Shown: positions 25,751-36,028, numbered from the stretch's first letter. The stretch is DNA of 64,000 nucleotides from Labyrinthula sp. Ha (GCA_015227615.1 JAALGZ010000020.1:62001-126000), one strand, 5' to 3'. Made by a program: numbers and translations. Notes: generated by a model from the letters alone, not told the origin.

Positions 25751-27418
25751 ATGAAAATGAAGGAAGCAATTTTTCTAGTTCTGTTTCCTCTTGCTTCGGC
25801 TTTTTTCTTTCCATCAGATGCACCACCAGATCCTGTTCGATCACAGAAATCTGGTTGCCTATCCTCACATTCCTTGAGCACCTGCAACATCCCTCCAAAC
25901 ACTCGTCCGCATCAGCTCATGAATTATTTCAAGACGACGCAGTCATGCAACACAGCGGTTACAGGAGAACCAATTGCATGTCGATGTACTTTTGAGACAC
26001 CTATTTTCTTTTGTCCTAATATTGATTCACCGTTTCAGCTCTCCAGGCAAACTACTTGCAGCACTATCTGCAAGAAGACGTTTAAAAATTTCCAGAACGA
26101 AAAGCTGGACGACATAAGTAAAGGTTTGCTAGAGGAAATTAAAGACTCTGTGTACCTATGGAATCGTTGGAGAGAAGTGAAGTTTAATGCAGATGGAGTA
26201 TTTTGGGCTCCAACTGGAGATTGCGAATCTGGGAAGTGCTTCTGGCGAGTAGCAAACAACCAAATTTTCATTCAATGGGGAAACGAAGGCCTCCACACAG
26301 TAATTAAAAAAGGAAATAACTTACAAGGAATTAGGTTTGATGGCGAAAAAATCTCTGCAAGCTTTGTGAGAAAAGAGGAAACAGAAGCCGTTGAGGATTT
26401 ATATGTGGTATTAGGCGTTGATGTTGATGCCACTGATAATGAAATTAAGAAGAGGTATAGAAAGTTGAGTCGTGAAATACACCCAGACAAGTTTGATGGT
26501 CCTCCAGAAGAGAAAAGAAAGGTCGAGGAAAGGTTCATGAAAGTGCAGCGGGCCTATGAAATTCTGAAAGAAGATGACTCCAGGATGATCTATGACACTG
26601 GTGGAATAGAGGCTGTAGAAGAAATGGAGAAAAACAAGAATGGCCAACAACCACGAGGAAATGACCTCTTTAGCATGTTCTTTGGTGGCATGGGCGGTCA
26701 ACAAATGCAACAAGGGCAAGATGTAACTTTGGAGTTAAAGGTTTCACTTGCAGATGTTTACAATGGCAGAACAATTGAACACAAATTTAATCGCCGTGTT
26801 GTTTGCAGAAGATGTAGCACCATAAACGATCAAAATAGGGAAAGATGTTCTAAGTGTCGAACAAAATGTCCAGGTGAAGTAAAGATGGTACAAAGGCGGA
26901 TGGGGAATATGATTGTTCAACAACAAGAAGAAGTTCCAAGCAAAGAACGATGCAAAATGGAAGATGCTCTTCTTGAAGTAATAGTTGAAAAAGGAATGAA
27001 GCCTGGCGAAGCTATTAAGTTTCCACGAAAGGGCGAACAAACTCCAGGTATCCTTCCTGGCGATGTTCTTGTTAAATTAGTTGATGAGGGTGATATCCGA
27101 AGACATCTCACTAAAGGCTATGATCGTTTTAAAAGATCTGGGAATGATCTGAAAATGAAAAAAAAGATAAGTCTCAAAGAGGCGCTAACCGGATTCAGGT
27201 TTGATGTGTTACATCTCGATAAAGATAACGAGCGAGCAGTACACGTCGAGAATGACGGTCAGATCATATACCCGGGAATGATTAAGAAAATTCCGAATGA
27301 AGGGATGCCTGTTCATAACTTCCCATCACAGAAAGGGAACTTACTTATTGAGTTTGAAATAGCGTTTCCCAAGAAACTGTCACCAGAACAAGAAAAGGCA
27401 ATAACCGAACTATTTTAA
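25751..27418 (+). CDS. ER-type J-protein with extra N-terminal domain
   Basis: A 555-residue Hsp40/DnaJ co-chaperone that stimulates an Hsp70 through its J domain. A signal peptide (residues 1-18, LVLFPLASA) sends it to the ER, where the partner would be BiP. The J domain lies at about 215-282 with HPD at 244-246. Then come a short Gly/Met linker, substrate-binding domain I with a reduced zinc-binding region (five Cys at 352-373 instead of eight), and domain II ending near the C-terminus, as in ERdj3/Scj1-type proteins. Unusually, about 190 residues precede the J domain: a block with eight Cys (36-107), then a small Trp-rich module (FNADGVFWAPTGDC, CFWRVANNQIFIQWG). J domains are normally N-terminal in this class. 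It is intronless and convergent with the LRR-IQ gene, 19 bases apart. Confidence 0.88.
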   Translation: MKMKEAIFLVLFPLASAFFFPSDAPPDPVRSQKSGCLSSHSLSTCNIPPNTRPHQLMNYFKTTQSCNTAVTGEPIACRCTFETPIFFCPNIDSPFQLSRQTTCSTICKKTFKNFQNEKLDDISKGLLEEIKDSVYLWNRWREVKFNADGVFWAPTGDCESGKCFWRVANNQIFIQWGNEGLHTVIKKGNNLQGIRFDGEKISASFVRKEETEAVEDLYVVLGVDVDATDNEIKKRYRKLSREIHPDKFDGPPEEKRKVEERFMKVQRAYEILKEDDSRMIYDTGGIEAVEEMEKNKNGQQPRGNDLFSMFFGGMGGQQMQQGQDVTLELKVSLADVYNGRTIEHKFNRRVVCRRCSTINDQNRERCSKCRTKCPGEVKMVQRRMGNMIVQQQEEVPSKERCKMEDALLEVIVEKGMKPGEAIKFPRKGEQTPGILPGDVLVKLVDEGDIRRHLTKGYDRFKRSGNDLKMKKKISLKEALTGFRFDVLHLDKDNERAVHVENDGQIIYPGMIKKIPNEGMPVHNFPSQKGNLLIEFEIAFPKKLSPEQEKAITELF

Positions 27419-27437
27419 CCTAAACTTTTGTCTGTAT

Positions 27438-29615
27438 CTAGCATATTAATTTTTTCATTCTTTGTTGGATTAACGAAAAATACTGTTCTAGTTGTGCCCA
27501 GAGACTGTATTCTTCCATATATATAGAAATTTCAAGGCGGTTCCGCATTAAATCAATCCACGCTTTGCCTTGGTCACCTCTAACTAGCCAAAGTTTTGTT
27601 TTGCTCTTGAATCGAATAACTGTCCAAGCCCTGTCCTGATATAGAATTCTTTTTCCAATGGTACTTTCCTCTAATTCATGTTTCCGCATGGTTTTGAAAC
27701 TTTTGATCTGTCTGCTAGGACTCCAATAAACAACTTGACCATCATGGTGAAACTCTTGCCAGTCATCATTCTCGTCTTCAGCTTCGTCACAATCATCAAT
27801 ATTTACAACTAAACCTAAATTTCTTCTTTGCAGTACTCTATGTCGAGCCTCCTCTTCTTCTCTGACACGTTTCTTATGAGAGAAACTTCTAATCAAACTA
27901 AGCCTAATTACTTTCCAAGGGAATACACGACTTCCTCGCCAAACTTTCTGAATGATTAGGGCATTTCTGACTTCTAGCTGTCTCTTTGCTATTCTTAGAT
28001 TCAAGTCACATCGTGCTTGAAAACATCTCCAATTGCACTGCAACAATATTAAACTCTTGAGCTCGAGTTTCATTCGTATACGGATCTCTCTAGCTCTGTT
28101 GTATAGGTACTGAATAGATAACTCTAGTTTAAACCAGTGTTGAATTGTTACTGCTTTTTTTCCCCACACAACTTTCTGGCAAAAAATTGAATATCTAAGC
28201 TTAATGTATCGCTTTTGTGCGTTGCACCTTCTGACACATGCAGAAAGAACCGTAACAGCATGATCTTGCACTAAAGCAAGGGACTTTTCCATTTTCTTTT
28301 CTCCTCTATTAATCCTTTTTTGTATTCTGTTATTGTTTCTACTTTGTAGAATAGAAATGGCTTTCCCCAACATTAGTTTTTTTCTAAGAACTTCAATTTG
28401 CCAAGTTTCATTATTAGCTAGTTCCTTTCTACATATGTAACCGCGGAAGACTTTCTCAATAACGATAGCCTTACGTACCCAGATAAAATCTTTAAGATAT
28501 TGGTTAATATATTTTAGTTGCTTCTGTTTCTGAATGAAAGATTTAATGAATGTAGCAGACAGTTCTTCAAGTCTTGCCTTACGCAATAACTTCCTTGTTT
28601 TCTTAGCTTTTATTATTTTCACACAGGTTTGAAGTGTAATTGCTGCAACGTGAATTTCGTTTCTCGCAAGGAAGTGAGCTTTTGATCGCTTTCTCTGAAT
28701 TTTTCGGATAAATTCGGTTATGCTCCTAGCTGCTTTGTTTTCGGTTTTCTTTCTTATTCTAGAAAGCTGAAGATGTCTCCATTTAGGTTTCCTCAGAATG
28801 CAAACCTCACATTCTTCAAATACAAATAAACTGAAGGAAACAAGAATATTGTTTATTTCATGCTGGGTGACAGAAGGACAACCTCTGAAAGCTATTTTCT
28901 GGATATAGAGAAACTCTTGCATCAAGCGAACAAGTGAAACTTCTGATATGCGAGTGTTTTGTAACTCAATAACTTTCAAGAGCTTAGAATTTCCCTGGCG
29001 AAACCTATTAACTCCTTCATTTGTCACTTTATGGCAGAAATTCAGTTTTATACACCTAAGATTCGTAATCATCCCTAGATGAGTTAAGTCAGAGTCAAGT
29101 ACATTGCACCTAGAAACATCCAACATACGTAAGTGACAAAGCTTCGGCAGTTCAATATAGAGTCTTGAGTTAACGCTTGTTTCTGACAGGTTTAAATACT
29201 TCAAATGCGATAAACTTTTCAAAATAATGTAACAATCAGGCCTCATGTTGGTGCCAGAAACATTGATTCCTACAAGGTTACGATGAAAGGAGCAGACCAA
29301 GGTGAGGCAAACTCCCTTCAACAGCGTACAATGACTTATATCAAGGAAACTAAGTGAAACCCTTGTCATCATAGTGATTAAAAAGAAAGCTGAATCGGTA
29401 AGTTGTTCACATTTTGATAAGATTAGTGTGTTTACTGCAAAGAGTTTTGGGAGCAAAATGTTCAGATACTGATAATTCACGTTTGTTCTTGATAAGTCTA
29501 CAAAGTGAATACTCTCGGAATTTCTAAGAGAAATTTCACGTAACACATTTCCATTCGATAAGTATTGGCCCGATAAATCAAGTTTGTCGATTTTTATGTC
29601 CTCTTTTTGTTTCAT
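27438..29615 (-). CDS. Leucine-rich repeat and IQ-motif protein
   Basis: A 725-residue intronless protein. Residues about 10-265 are leucine-rich repeats of the AMN1/F-box-LRR kind (LKYLNLSET, LRMLDVSRCNVLD, LRCIKLNFCHKVT). About 290-600 is a basic helical region with several IQ-like calmodulin-binding segments (IVIEKVFRGYICRK, IIQKVWRGSRVF). An acidic patch follows near 620, and a small beta-rich C-terminal segment (RILYQDRAWTVIRFK). LRR-IQ proteins are common in cilia and centrioles; a ciliary role is an inference, strengthened by the divergent dynein-tail gene 107 bases away. It is convergent with the J-protein gene. No F-box is visible at the N-terminus. Confidence 0.75.
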   Translation of the reverse strand: MKQKEDIKIDKLDLSGQYLSNGNVLREISLRNSESIHFVDLSRTNVNYQYLNILLPKLFAVNTLILSKCEQLTDSAFFLITMMTRVSLSFLDISHCTLLKGVCLTLVCSFHRNLVGINVSGTNMRPDCYIILKSLSHLKYLNLSETSVNSRLYIELPKLCHLRMLDVSRCNVLDSDLTHLGMITNLRCIKLNFCHKVTNEGVNRFRQGNSKLLKVIELQNTRISEVSLVRLMQEFLYIQKIAFRGCPSVTQHEINNILVSFSLFVFEECEVCILRKPKWRHLQLSRIRKKTENKAARSITEFIRKIQRKRSKAHFLARNEIHVAAITLQTCVKIIKAKKTRKLLRKARLEELSATFIKSFIQKQKQLKYINQYLKDFIWVRKAIVIEKVFRGYICRKELANNETWQIEVLRKKLMLGKAISILQSRNNNRIQKRINRGEKKMEKSLALVQDHAVTVLSACVRRCNAQKRYIKLRYSIFCQKVVWGKKAVTIQHWFKLELSIQYLYNRAREIRIRMKLELKSLILLQCNWRCFQARCDLNLRIAKRQLEVRNALIIQKVWRGSRVFPWKVIRLSLIRSFSHKKRVREEEEARHRVLQRRNLGLVVNIDDCDEAEDENDDWQEFHHDGQVVYWSPSRQIKSFKTMRKHELEESTIGKRILYQDRAWTVIRFKSKTKLWLVRGDQGKAWIDLMRNRLEISIYMEEYSLWAQLEQYFSLIQQRMKKLIC

Positions 29616-29722
29616 TCATCCTTTCTTGGTTCAACGGTTGTACCAAGAACATTATGCCACGTCATTACAACGTTTCATACTGGAAAGACAAAACCTTTTC
29701 TGTTGAAATGTAACCGTTAGAT
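29616..29722. promoter_or_regulatory. Shared divergent promoter region
   Basis: Only 107 bases separate the start codons of the LRR-IQ gene and the dynein-tail gene, so both promoters must lie here or inside the coding regions. It contains a short inverted repeat (CTTGGT and ACCAAG) and an ACGTCA box. No TATA box is evident. Co-regulation is an inference. Confidence 0.5.
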
Positions 29723-32700
29723 ATGGAAGAGGCACAAGTTGAAAAAGAAAGTACCATAGATGAAGGTCTTTTTGTTGATGATCCTGCTTTGAAGCTCACT
29801 AGGTTAGCCATGGTCATGGAGCACGTGTACTCGAAATGCCTATACGACACTGATATTTTTATCAAGAACGAGAAACACCGGGAACAAGCACAGGATATAA
29901 TTAATGCGTTTCATGAGCAAGTTCTACTTGATTTGGGGCCTAATTTGTCGTGGTATTCTGGGAATAAGGAAACTGCTCCAGCTCTTCCACTTCCTGTGAT
30001 TGTGTTTAGCACCTCACCGCTTGAAAAAAACAAACGAAACATTGAATTGTGTGAAGACACTTTGGTCACTTGGACACAACAAATAAAAGCTGTTCTTTTT
30101 TCTAATCAATCAGAGTTTATTTTAAAAAATAGCTTGTCTACTCCTTCAGATGAGCTGAGATTTTGGCGTCGCAAATTGAATGATTGCAATTCGTTGCTTG
30201 AGCAGTTGCAGAAGCAGGAAGTCAGAAATATCCTTAACTTTTTAGACGTGTCAAACAGTCCCCAATGTGCACCTTTTTCAAAAATTTGTAAAGAGTTGAA
30301 TCAAGTGAAAGCTTCAGTTCTGGAGGGTGTACAATTTTTAGAGAAGCTAATGCCGTATGTAACAATCATGGAAAAGGAAATCTGCTTGGATAACCTTTCT
30401 TCTCATTTTAAGCCCATACTGTACTGTGTCTTTCTTATTTGGAAAAATTCAAAATTCTTCAACCGTACAGAATATTTGGTGAATTTGATTCAGGAAATAT
30501 GCAACGTAATTATCTCGCAGTGTCGAAAGCACCTTTCTAATTTTGACCTCTCCTCTTTATTCGTTGACGAGGGTAAGTGTACTCTGTGGTATAGTAGAAT
30601 AAAGGCAGTTCTCAAATGTGGGGGGCTTTTCAAGTCTTTTTATTTTGAATTTAAAGCCAAGTCTCACTCCGAGTTCTCAGAAAAGGCTTGGAAAGCTCAA
30701 AATCAAGTTGTGTTCAGCTTCCTTGATGCTTTTCTAGAAAGAAATCATGATTTGCTAGACTTAGTATCAACAGTTCTACAATTTACAAAGCTAAAGTGCA
30801 CTGTGGTTGGTGGCGTCAAAGGAAAAAAATATACTAAAGCCTTAAGACTTGCTCTAGATGAATTTCGTACTGCTTTATCGCAGCTATGCAAAATGCTCGG
30901 AGATATGGTTGCTGCTTCCACACTTGTATTTGATGAACAGTGTCATGTATTCAGAACAAAGCTCAAGAATGTAGACAAGCAAATCGTTGGGATGCTGGTC
31001 AATTCATTCGATGAAAAGAGAGATTTTTTTGAAAAATGTTTGGTCTTAGAAAATTTTCGATGCATTCTTCCCCGAGATCTTGTAAAGAACGAGGTTGTTG
31101 AAAAGCAAGCTGAATTAATTAATATGGCTTTGGATATGATTGAAACTCATCACAGGATACTTGATGATTTTGTGAAAACGAGAGAAGATTACGGCGCATA
31201 TAATATAGTTTCAGCAGTCGAAGATCTTCATACTTACTTTACAAAGCGTGAACGTTACATATATCGAGTACGATATTTTGAAGCTGAAGTTCTTCAATCT
31301 CACGAAGGGCTACAGTTCTTCCAAGAGATAAATAAAGTTTCTGTGAAGCACCAGGAATTGACCGCATTGCTTGTGAAAAAATTTGAAGAGTTAATTCCTC
31401 CAGAGTTCTTCGACGATCAGGAAACTTTTATATTGACCAAGTCATACGAGTCTAATAAAACCCCAGCAAGTTTTTATTTGGTTCCAGTTGAAGTGAACAC
31501 TACAAGAGAATATGATGTGTTGTACGATCTAAGCAGAAAGCTTCGACAATTTACAGACGTGATTGGTGACAGAACGTTGCAGTTTTTTTCTGCTTATGCT
31601 AACTCTTCTACTTATTTTTGCCTTTGTCAAGGTATTGTTTCTATTTATAATGACCTTCGTGAAAGCATGAATGAGATTGAGATTTCAATTTTACGAAGCC
31701 ATTGTGAAAAAGTTAAAGAGGTTGCATTCAAAGGTCAAACCAAAGTGCGTTGGGTTTCACAGGAAATTGATGGGTTCATGGAGGAGTTCTCTAAGGCCGT
31801 TATAGGACTTCAGCAACAAAAGCAGAAATTTCTTAAATTAAGCTCCAAGCTTAAAATGGCAGTGAGTACCTTTTCTGGTGCGAAAGTATTCTTTGACATG
31901 GAAGGCCCTATGTCTCTTGAGGATTTTGAAAAGAAGTTAGATGTTTCGCTAGAGTTTTTCCATCGACAATGTTCAGCTGTCAATAAGCAGTTAGTTCTTA
32001 CTGTTGATGAGGCTTTACATGATATTGGTCTCAATGAAGTTGACCCTCTTTGGGGTGATTTTGTTGTTACCGTGAATAAGTATTTATTAGAAAAAATTGC
32101 GCAGCTTGTAACAGAAAACCTGAGAACACTACTCTCCCACATGCAGAATGGAGAAGTGTCAATGTACCCTGAGACCTGCTTGTTAGAGGCCAAGGCTATT
32201 CTGAAAGAAAAGAACATTGTTTTGACACCCCCTTTTGAGACTGATTCAGGAAAAAGCTTTAAGCAGTTCTTTCGCATTCTAGTTGAGAAGTTAGTACAAA
32301 GTTTTGCTTCTTTGAAGAGAGTTGGTACCCCAAACAATACTTTTGTCAAGGAGTTGAGGCAAAATCCTCTAATTATACAAGCTCTGGATAGGATAATGAC
32401 ATCTTTTGAAGCAACATATTTGATCGTTAAGACTAAGATACAAGAATATGAAGAATTTACTTTCTTGTGGCAGAGATCTGTTAACCAGAATGTTGATAGG
32501 TTCTTAGCCTTTGCATACAAAGAGGCTACGCCAAATGTCTCTGCATTTGAAAGAAAGTTACATGCGTTAAATATACTTCATGAAAAAGTGACCGAGAAAA
32601 CTGGAGCGCAGTCATTTATTTGGTTGGAAATATCATTTCAGCCGTTGCACAATGCCTTATTGTATCTGTTAAGTAAGAATATCCAAGCTTTGGTAAGAAT

Positions 32701-34255
32701 ACTGGTGGAACATATTTCCTCCTTCTATAAGCATATTTTGAAATTTATGCATGAAAAATTGAGAATTCTTCTACACTCCAAGAGTGAGACAACAGAATGT
32801 TTTTTGGAGGTGACTAAAGTTATTAACCTGATTAAGGAAAAAGATGCTGTGCTTAATGAAGATATTTCTTACATTAAGACAGTTGAAGAGCTAGTACATA
32901 GATATAACAAAGACATAGGCAGTGTTGATTTCGATGTCACAGAATTTCCTTCTGTTCAACCTTTGTTGTCAATTATTAAAGCCAACTTGAGTTTAGAAAA
33001 AATTTCCGCGGCATTTTACAAGATATGGGAGGCATTCTTGAATATTGCCTTTGAAAAGCAAGAAGAGGTTTCCCCGCTACAGAAAAAGGCTGAAACGGAA
33101 ATGTTAAAAGCCTCCTGTATCGTTAAGCAGGACCTATTGGAGTTAGATCGAAGATTTTATAGTGCAATAGAGTTTATGAGAAAACTGCCAGATGATCAGG
33201 CTGTAGTGCAGAGAGAGATTATGGGCCTTAGATGTGGGTTTGATGTTTTGCAAGCTAAGTTTTTTGCCCTAAACGAGGCAGAACTCCTTCTCAATCAGGA
33301 GACAACATCTCTTCCAAAGTTATTGAGTTTAGAAGCGAAATTGGTTTGTTTTGAGCGAGGTGAAAAACTTTGGACAGAATATCTCCAGTTTATTGATGTA
33401 GTTAAAAACATCACAATTTCTGAACTTGACTGTAAGGATAAGATCCTGCTGCTTAAAAATATCCAGAGCTCTTTACAAGAAAACTATATTTCACAATTGC
33501 CTTTTGCGGAAAAAATTGGTCATGAATCTTTAACTTTATCCGAAAATATTTCTGTCCTTTCTAGTCTGACAGAAGCAGTCTTGAGAAAACGTCACTACAA
33601 TGAAGTTCAGGCCATACTTGGGCTATATCAAACACCTCTCTCAATGGATACCAAGGTAGGAGTTCTGTTGCATACAGATATTGGTATGCGAAAGGCAGAG
33701 TTGGTAGAAGTAGTTGAAAGGGCAAAATGCGAATATTTGGTAGAGGTGCGAGTACAGCATCTTGAGGATGGGTGGGATAAAACATTTGTCCCGTATGTTT
33801 CAATCCAAGATCATAAATGCAGATCCTTTGTTGAGATCGAAGGTGATATAGTTCTTCCGAGGTTCAACAAGGAGACTGTTGATGAAATTGCTGTTCACTT
33901 CAATGAATTAAGAAAGATTGCTGCAAATGAAGACAGCGTATTTTTTACCGATAGGGTTCAAACATTACTTGGTGAAACCGCAGAAGCTATTAAGCACGTA
34001 TCTGAGTGGGAAAACTTATTGGAATTATGGGAGCAACTGGTTCCACATTTCATTGTTTTAGATGAAAACCCTGATGAAGTAGAGGATGTTAATAGCTTCA
34101 AAGAGTATACTATTGACTTCTTGAAATTTTTCAAAGTGCAAAGAGATGGTGAAGTTCTCATGAGAGGAATGGTAGCATGTAAGAGTGATCTGGAAACTTT
34201 CAAAGTAAAACTTGAGTATTTTAGGCGCGTAGTAAACGTTGAAGTAAGCCCATAG
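29723..34255 (+). CDS. Dynein heavy-chain tail protein lacking the motor
   Basis: A 1510-residue intronless helical protein matching the N-terminal tail (DHC_N1 region) of dynein heavy chains, which dimerises and binds intermediate chains. Markers are the ELRFWRRKLNDCNSLLEQL motif (family: E-x-x-FW-x-x-R, then LN), VRNILNFLDVS, YDVLYDLSRKLRQF, and KVRWVSQEIDGFM. A normal heavy chain is about 4000-4600 residues: tail, linker (DHC_N2), six AAA+ modules and a stalk. Here translation stops at about the tail-linker boundary (EVSP, then TAG). No P-loop or linker motif follows before the next gene, on the other strand at 34.6 kb. The long clean frame argues against a decayed gene. It may be a free tail subunit, or half of a split gene. 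It is divergent from the LRR-IQ gene. Confidence 0.82.
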   Translation: MEEAQVEKESTIDEGLFVDDPALKLTRLAMVMEHVYSKCLYDTDIFIKNEKHREQAQDIINAFHEQVLLDLGPNLSWYSGNKETAPALPLPVIVFSTSPLEKNKRNIELCEDTLVTWTQQIKAVLFSNQSEFILKNSLSTPSDELRFWRRKLNDCNSLLEQLQKQEVRNILNFLDVSNSPQCAPFSKICKELNQVKASVLEGVQFLEKLMPYVTIMEKEICLDNLSSHFKPILYCVFLIWKNSKFFNRTEYLVNLIQEICNVIISQCRKHLSNFDLSSLFVDEGKCTLWYSRIKAVLKCGGLFKSFYFEFKAKSHSEFSEKAWKAQNQVVFSFLDAFLERNHDLLDLVSTVLQFTKLKCTVVGGVKGKKYTKALRLALDEFRTALSQLCKMLGDMVAASTLVFDEQCHVFRTKLKNVDKQIVGMLVNSFDEKRDFFEKCLVLENFRCILPRDLVKNEVVEKQAELINMALDMIETHHRILDDFVKTREDYGAYNIVSAVEDLHTYFTKRERYIYRVRYFEAEVLQSHEGLQFFQEINKVSVKHQELTALLVKKFEELIPPEFFDDQETFILTKSYESNKTPASFYLVPVEVNTTREYDVLYDLSRKLRQFTDVIGDRTLQFFSAYANSSTYFCLCQGIVSIYNDLRESMNEIEISILRSHCEKVKEVAFKGQTKVRWVSQEIDGFMEEFSKAVIGLQQQKQKFLKLSSKLKMAVSTFSGAKVFFDMEGPMSLEDFEKKLDVSLEFFHRQCSAVNKQLVLTVDEALHDIGLNEVDPLWGDFVVTVNKYLLEKIAQLVTENLRTLLSHMQNGEVSMYPETCLLEAKAILKEKNIVLTPPFETDSGKSFKQFFRILVEKLVQSFASLKRVGTPNNTFVKELRQNPLIIQALDRIMTSFEATYLIVKTKIQEYEEFTFLWQRSVNQNVDRFLAFAYKEATPNVSAFERKLHALNILHEKVTEKTGAQSFIWLEISFQPLHNALLYLLSKNIQALVRILVEHISSFYKHILKFMHEKLRILLHSKSETTECFLEVTKVINLIKEKDAVLNEDISYIKTVEELVHRYNKDIGSVDFDVTEFPSVQPLLSIIKANLSLEKISAAFYKIWEAFLNIAFEKQEEVSPLQKKAETEMLKASCIVKQDLLELDRRFYSAIEFMRKLPDDQAVVQREIMGLRCGFDVLQAKFFALNEAELLLNQETTSLPKLLSLEAKLVCFERGEKLWTEYLQFIDVVKNITISELDCKDKILLLKNIQSSLQENYISQLPFAEKIGHESLTLSENISVLSSLTEAVLRKRHYNEVQAILGLYQTPLSMDTKVGVLLHTDIGMRKAELVEVVERAKCEYLVEVRVQHLEDGWDKTFVPYVSIQDHKCRSFVEIEGDIVLPRFNKETVDEIAVHFNELRKIAANEDSVFFTDRVQTLLGETAEAIKHVSEWENLLELWEQLVPHFIVLDENPDEVEDVNSFKEYTIDFLKFFKVQRDGEVLMRGMVACKSDLETFKVKLEYFRRVVNVEVSP

Positions 34256-34600
34256 CTCCTATGTAGAGGCTGTGAGGTTGTAACATTTAAGTGAGAAGTG
34301 CTTTTGGCCAAGGGGGAAGCCAACATCATATACTCAAAACCTTGCAACGTTTTCTCCATGATACATGTAATTGAAAAACTGTGGTCTTTGTATTTTCACG
34401 ATATATTAAACCTTACGTAGTAGGCACAAAATTCTCAATGTACACGGAACTTCATTGAACAAGTCCTATTAATTTGATATTCCATGATAGGTAGGGTTTA
34501 AATTAAGTAGAGATGACAAAGGGTATAGAAGTATTTCTAGGCTGTCTGAGAAAAACTTTCTTTGACGGTTTCAATTAATACCATGATATTAATACACATT
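34256..34600. other. Convergent spacer after dynein tail
   Basis: 345 bases between convergent genes. All three + strand frames close quickly, and I found no splice that leads into linker or AAA+ sequence. Confidence 0.55.
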
Positions 34601-36028
34601 TTAACATAACAAACTGACACATAAATAAGAAGACAACTCTAAAACATCTGGAGAAAACAACCTATGCTTGATCAAATTGAAAGCATCGTTGTTTCGAACG
34701 ACCATATTTCTAAGTTCATCAACTTTACCGAAGAAAGCTCTTGCCTCATGGTGGGTTCGGTTTAAGAGTAAGTAAGACGTTATTTCTCTGTATGCCTCAA
34801 TCACTGCTATATCCCCATCAGGAAGACACAGTTCTAGAACTCTTGCTTTTTTTCGCAAGAGACATTCTACATGATCTCTATTTAGCGTATCAGAATTCTC
34901 TTGCAGAGAATTAATAACTTCATCATAGACTGGAACAAGACTCTTTAGTCCCTTTAAGAAAATCTCCGCCCATTCCTGCGTTTCTTCCATTGACCCAAAC
35001 GTAAATAAAAACTCATCTCTCTTAGGTTCTGAACACTCCTTTAGTCCATCAACACTGTAATACGCAGACACCATTAAGGTAGTACCAGCAGAGTTTGCAA
35101 ACTCTATATTACAAATATCAGACACATGAAATGTTGTGTATAAGTTATCATTATATTCAACTTCAATATGCCCGTACTGCCAGAGCAACTCTACTTCCTT
35201 TTCTTTCGACACTAACTTTGTTGCAAACTTTCTTTGTCTCCTGTTACATCTAAGTTGAACAGTTGCAGATTTCACTTCTCCTAAAACAGTAGTTCCACCA
35301 AAGAGAGAACTTAGCATTGGGTTCTTAATAAGTTTATCACACCGTTCACAACGCTGATGCTGGGTGAAAGCAGGGTATAAATAAGTCTCATCCAGTAAGT
35401 CTTGGTCCTTTGGTAAAAAAGTAAAAGACTGTTTCAAATTACGTATATTCTTCCCAATGCCATATCCTCCAACAGATTTAAATCTATATCTTTTTGTCTC
35501 ACTTTCTCTATTGTGTCTCTGATAGGACACTGAGGTGGTAGGGCTTGCTGCTGCACTTAACTGGTTGCTAGGTTTGCTTTCAAGGGAGAAGTTCAATTCC
35601 TCAAGATTTTCTACAGAAGAGGTTGTTTTGAAAGTATTGGATAGATAACGAAAGATCAATGCCTGAATTTTCTTTCGAGGAGATCCTGCACCTGAGCTTC
35701 TAGCCAAATTGCTCTCAGTGGGGCAACTGGGATCCCTTGTAGCATTAGAAGTTCTTGATGCTCCACTTATTATAGAAGAAAAGGCCCTACGCGTTAAAAA
35801 CCCATCGTTCGTTTTTCTGAAGGATCGTGCGCCCTGTGTAGTTCTTTTTGCTTCCTTCGATTGTAACCTATTATACCTATATTTTTGAGGTTGCTGTCTT
35901 GAAACTTGTGAAAGACGCGCACTTTCACTGTGATTGGATATATGTATTTCCTTGGTTCTTGAGTTTGAGCTTGAAAGGGAAACAGAGCGTGGAAGTTCGT
36001 GCGAGTTTGTTGTTTTGCTCCTCTTCAT
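34601..36028 (-). CDS. PH-like domain protein with disordered N-terminus
   Basis: A 475-residue frame from the ATG at 36028. The first 180 residues are low-complexity and rich in Ser, Arg and Lys, so probably disordered. A CERCDKLI motif lies near residue 230 (two Cys, a partial zinc-site look). The next 130 residues resemble a pleckstrin-homology-type beta fold ending in the typical helix (FLFTFGSMEETQEWAEIFLK). The last 100 residues are helical. PH domains bind phosphoinositides or proteins at membranes; ligand unknown. The PH call rests on the strand-helix pattern and the W in the final helix, not on a recognised family. It is convergent with the dynein-tail gene. Confidence 0.65.
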   Translation of the reverse strand: MKRSKTTNSHELPRSVSLSSSNSRTKEIHISNHSESARLSQVSRQQPQKYRYNRLQSKEAKRTTQGARSFRKTNDGFLTRRAFSSIISGASRTSNATRDPSCPTESNLARSSGAGSPRKKIQALIFRYLSNTFKTTSSVENLEELNFSLESKPSNQLSAAASPTTSVSYQRHNRESETKRYRFKSVGGYGIGKNIRNLKQSFTFLPKDQDLLDETYLYPAFTQHQRCERCDKLIKNPMLSSLFGGTTVLGEVKSATVQLRCNRRQRKFATKLVSKEKEVELLWQYGHIEVEYNDNLYTTFHVSDICNIEFANSAGTTLMVSAYYSVDGLKECSEPKRDEFLFTFGSMEETQEWAEIFLKGLKSLVPVYDEVINSLQENSDTLNRDHVECLLRKKARVLELCLPDGDIAVIEAYREITSYLLLNRTHHEARAFFGKVDELRNMVVRNNDAFNLIKHRLFSPDVLELSSYLCVSLLC

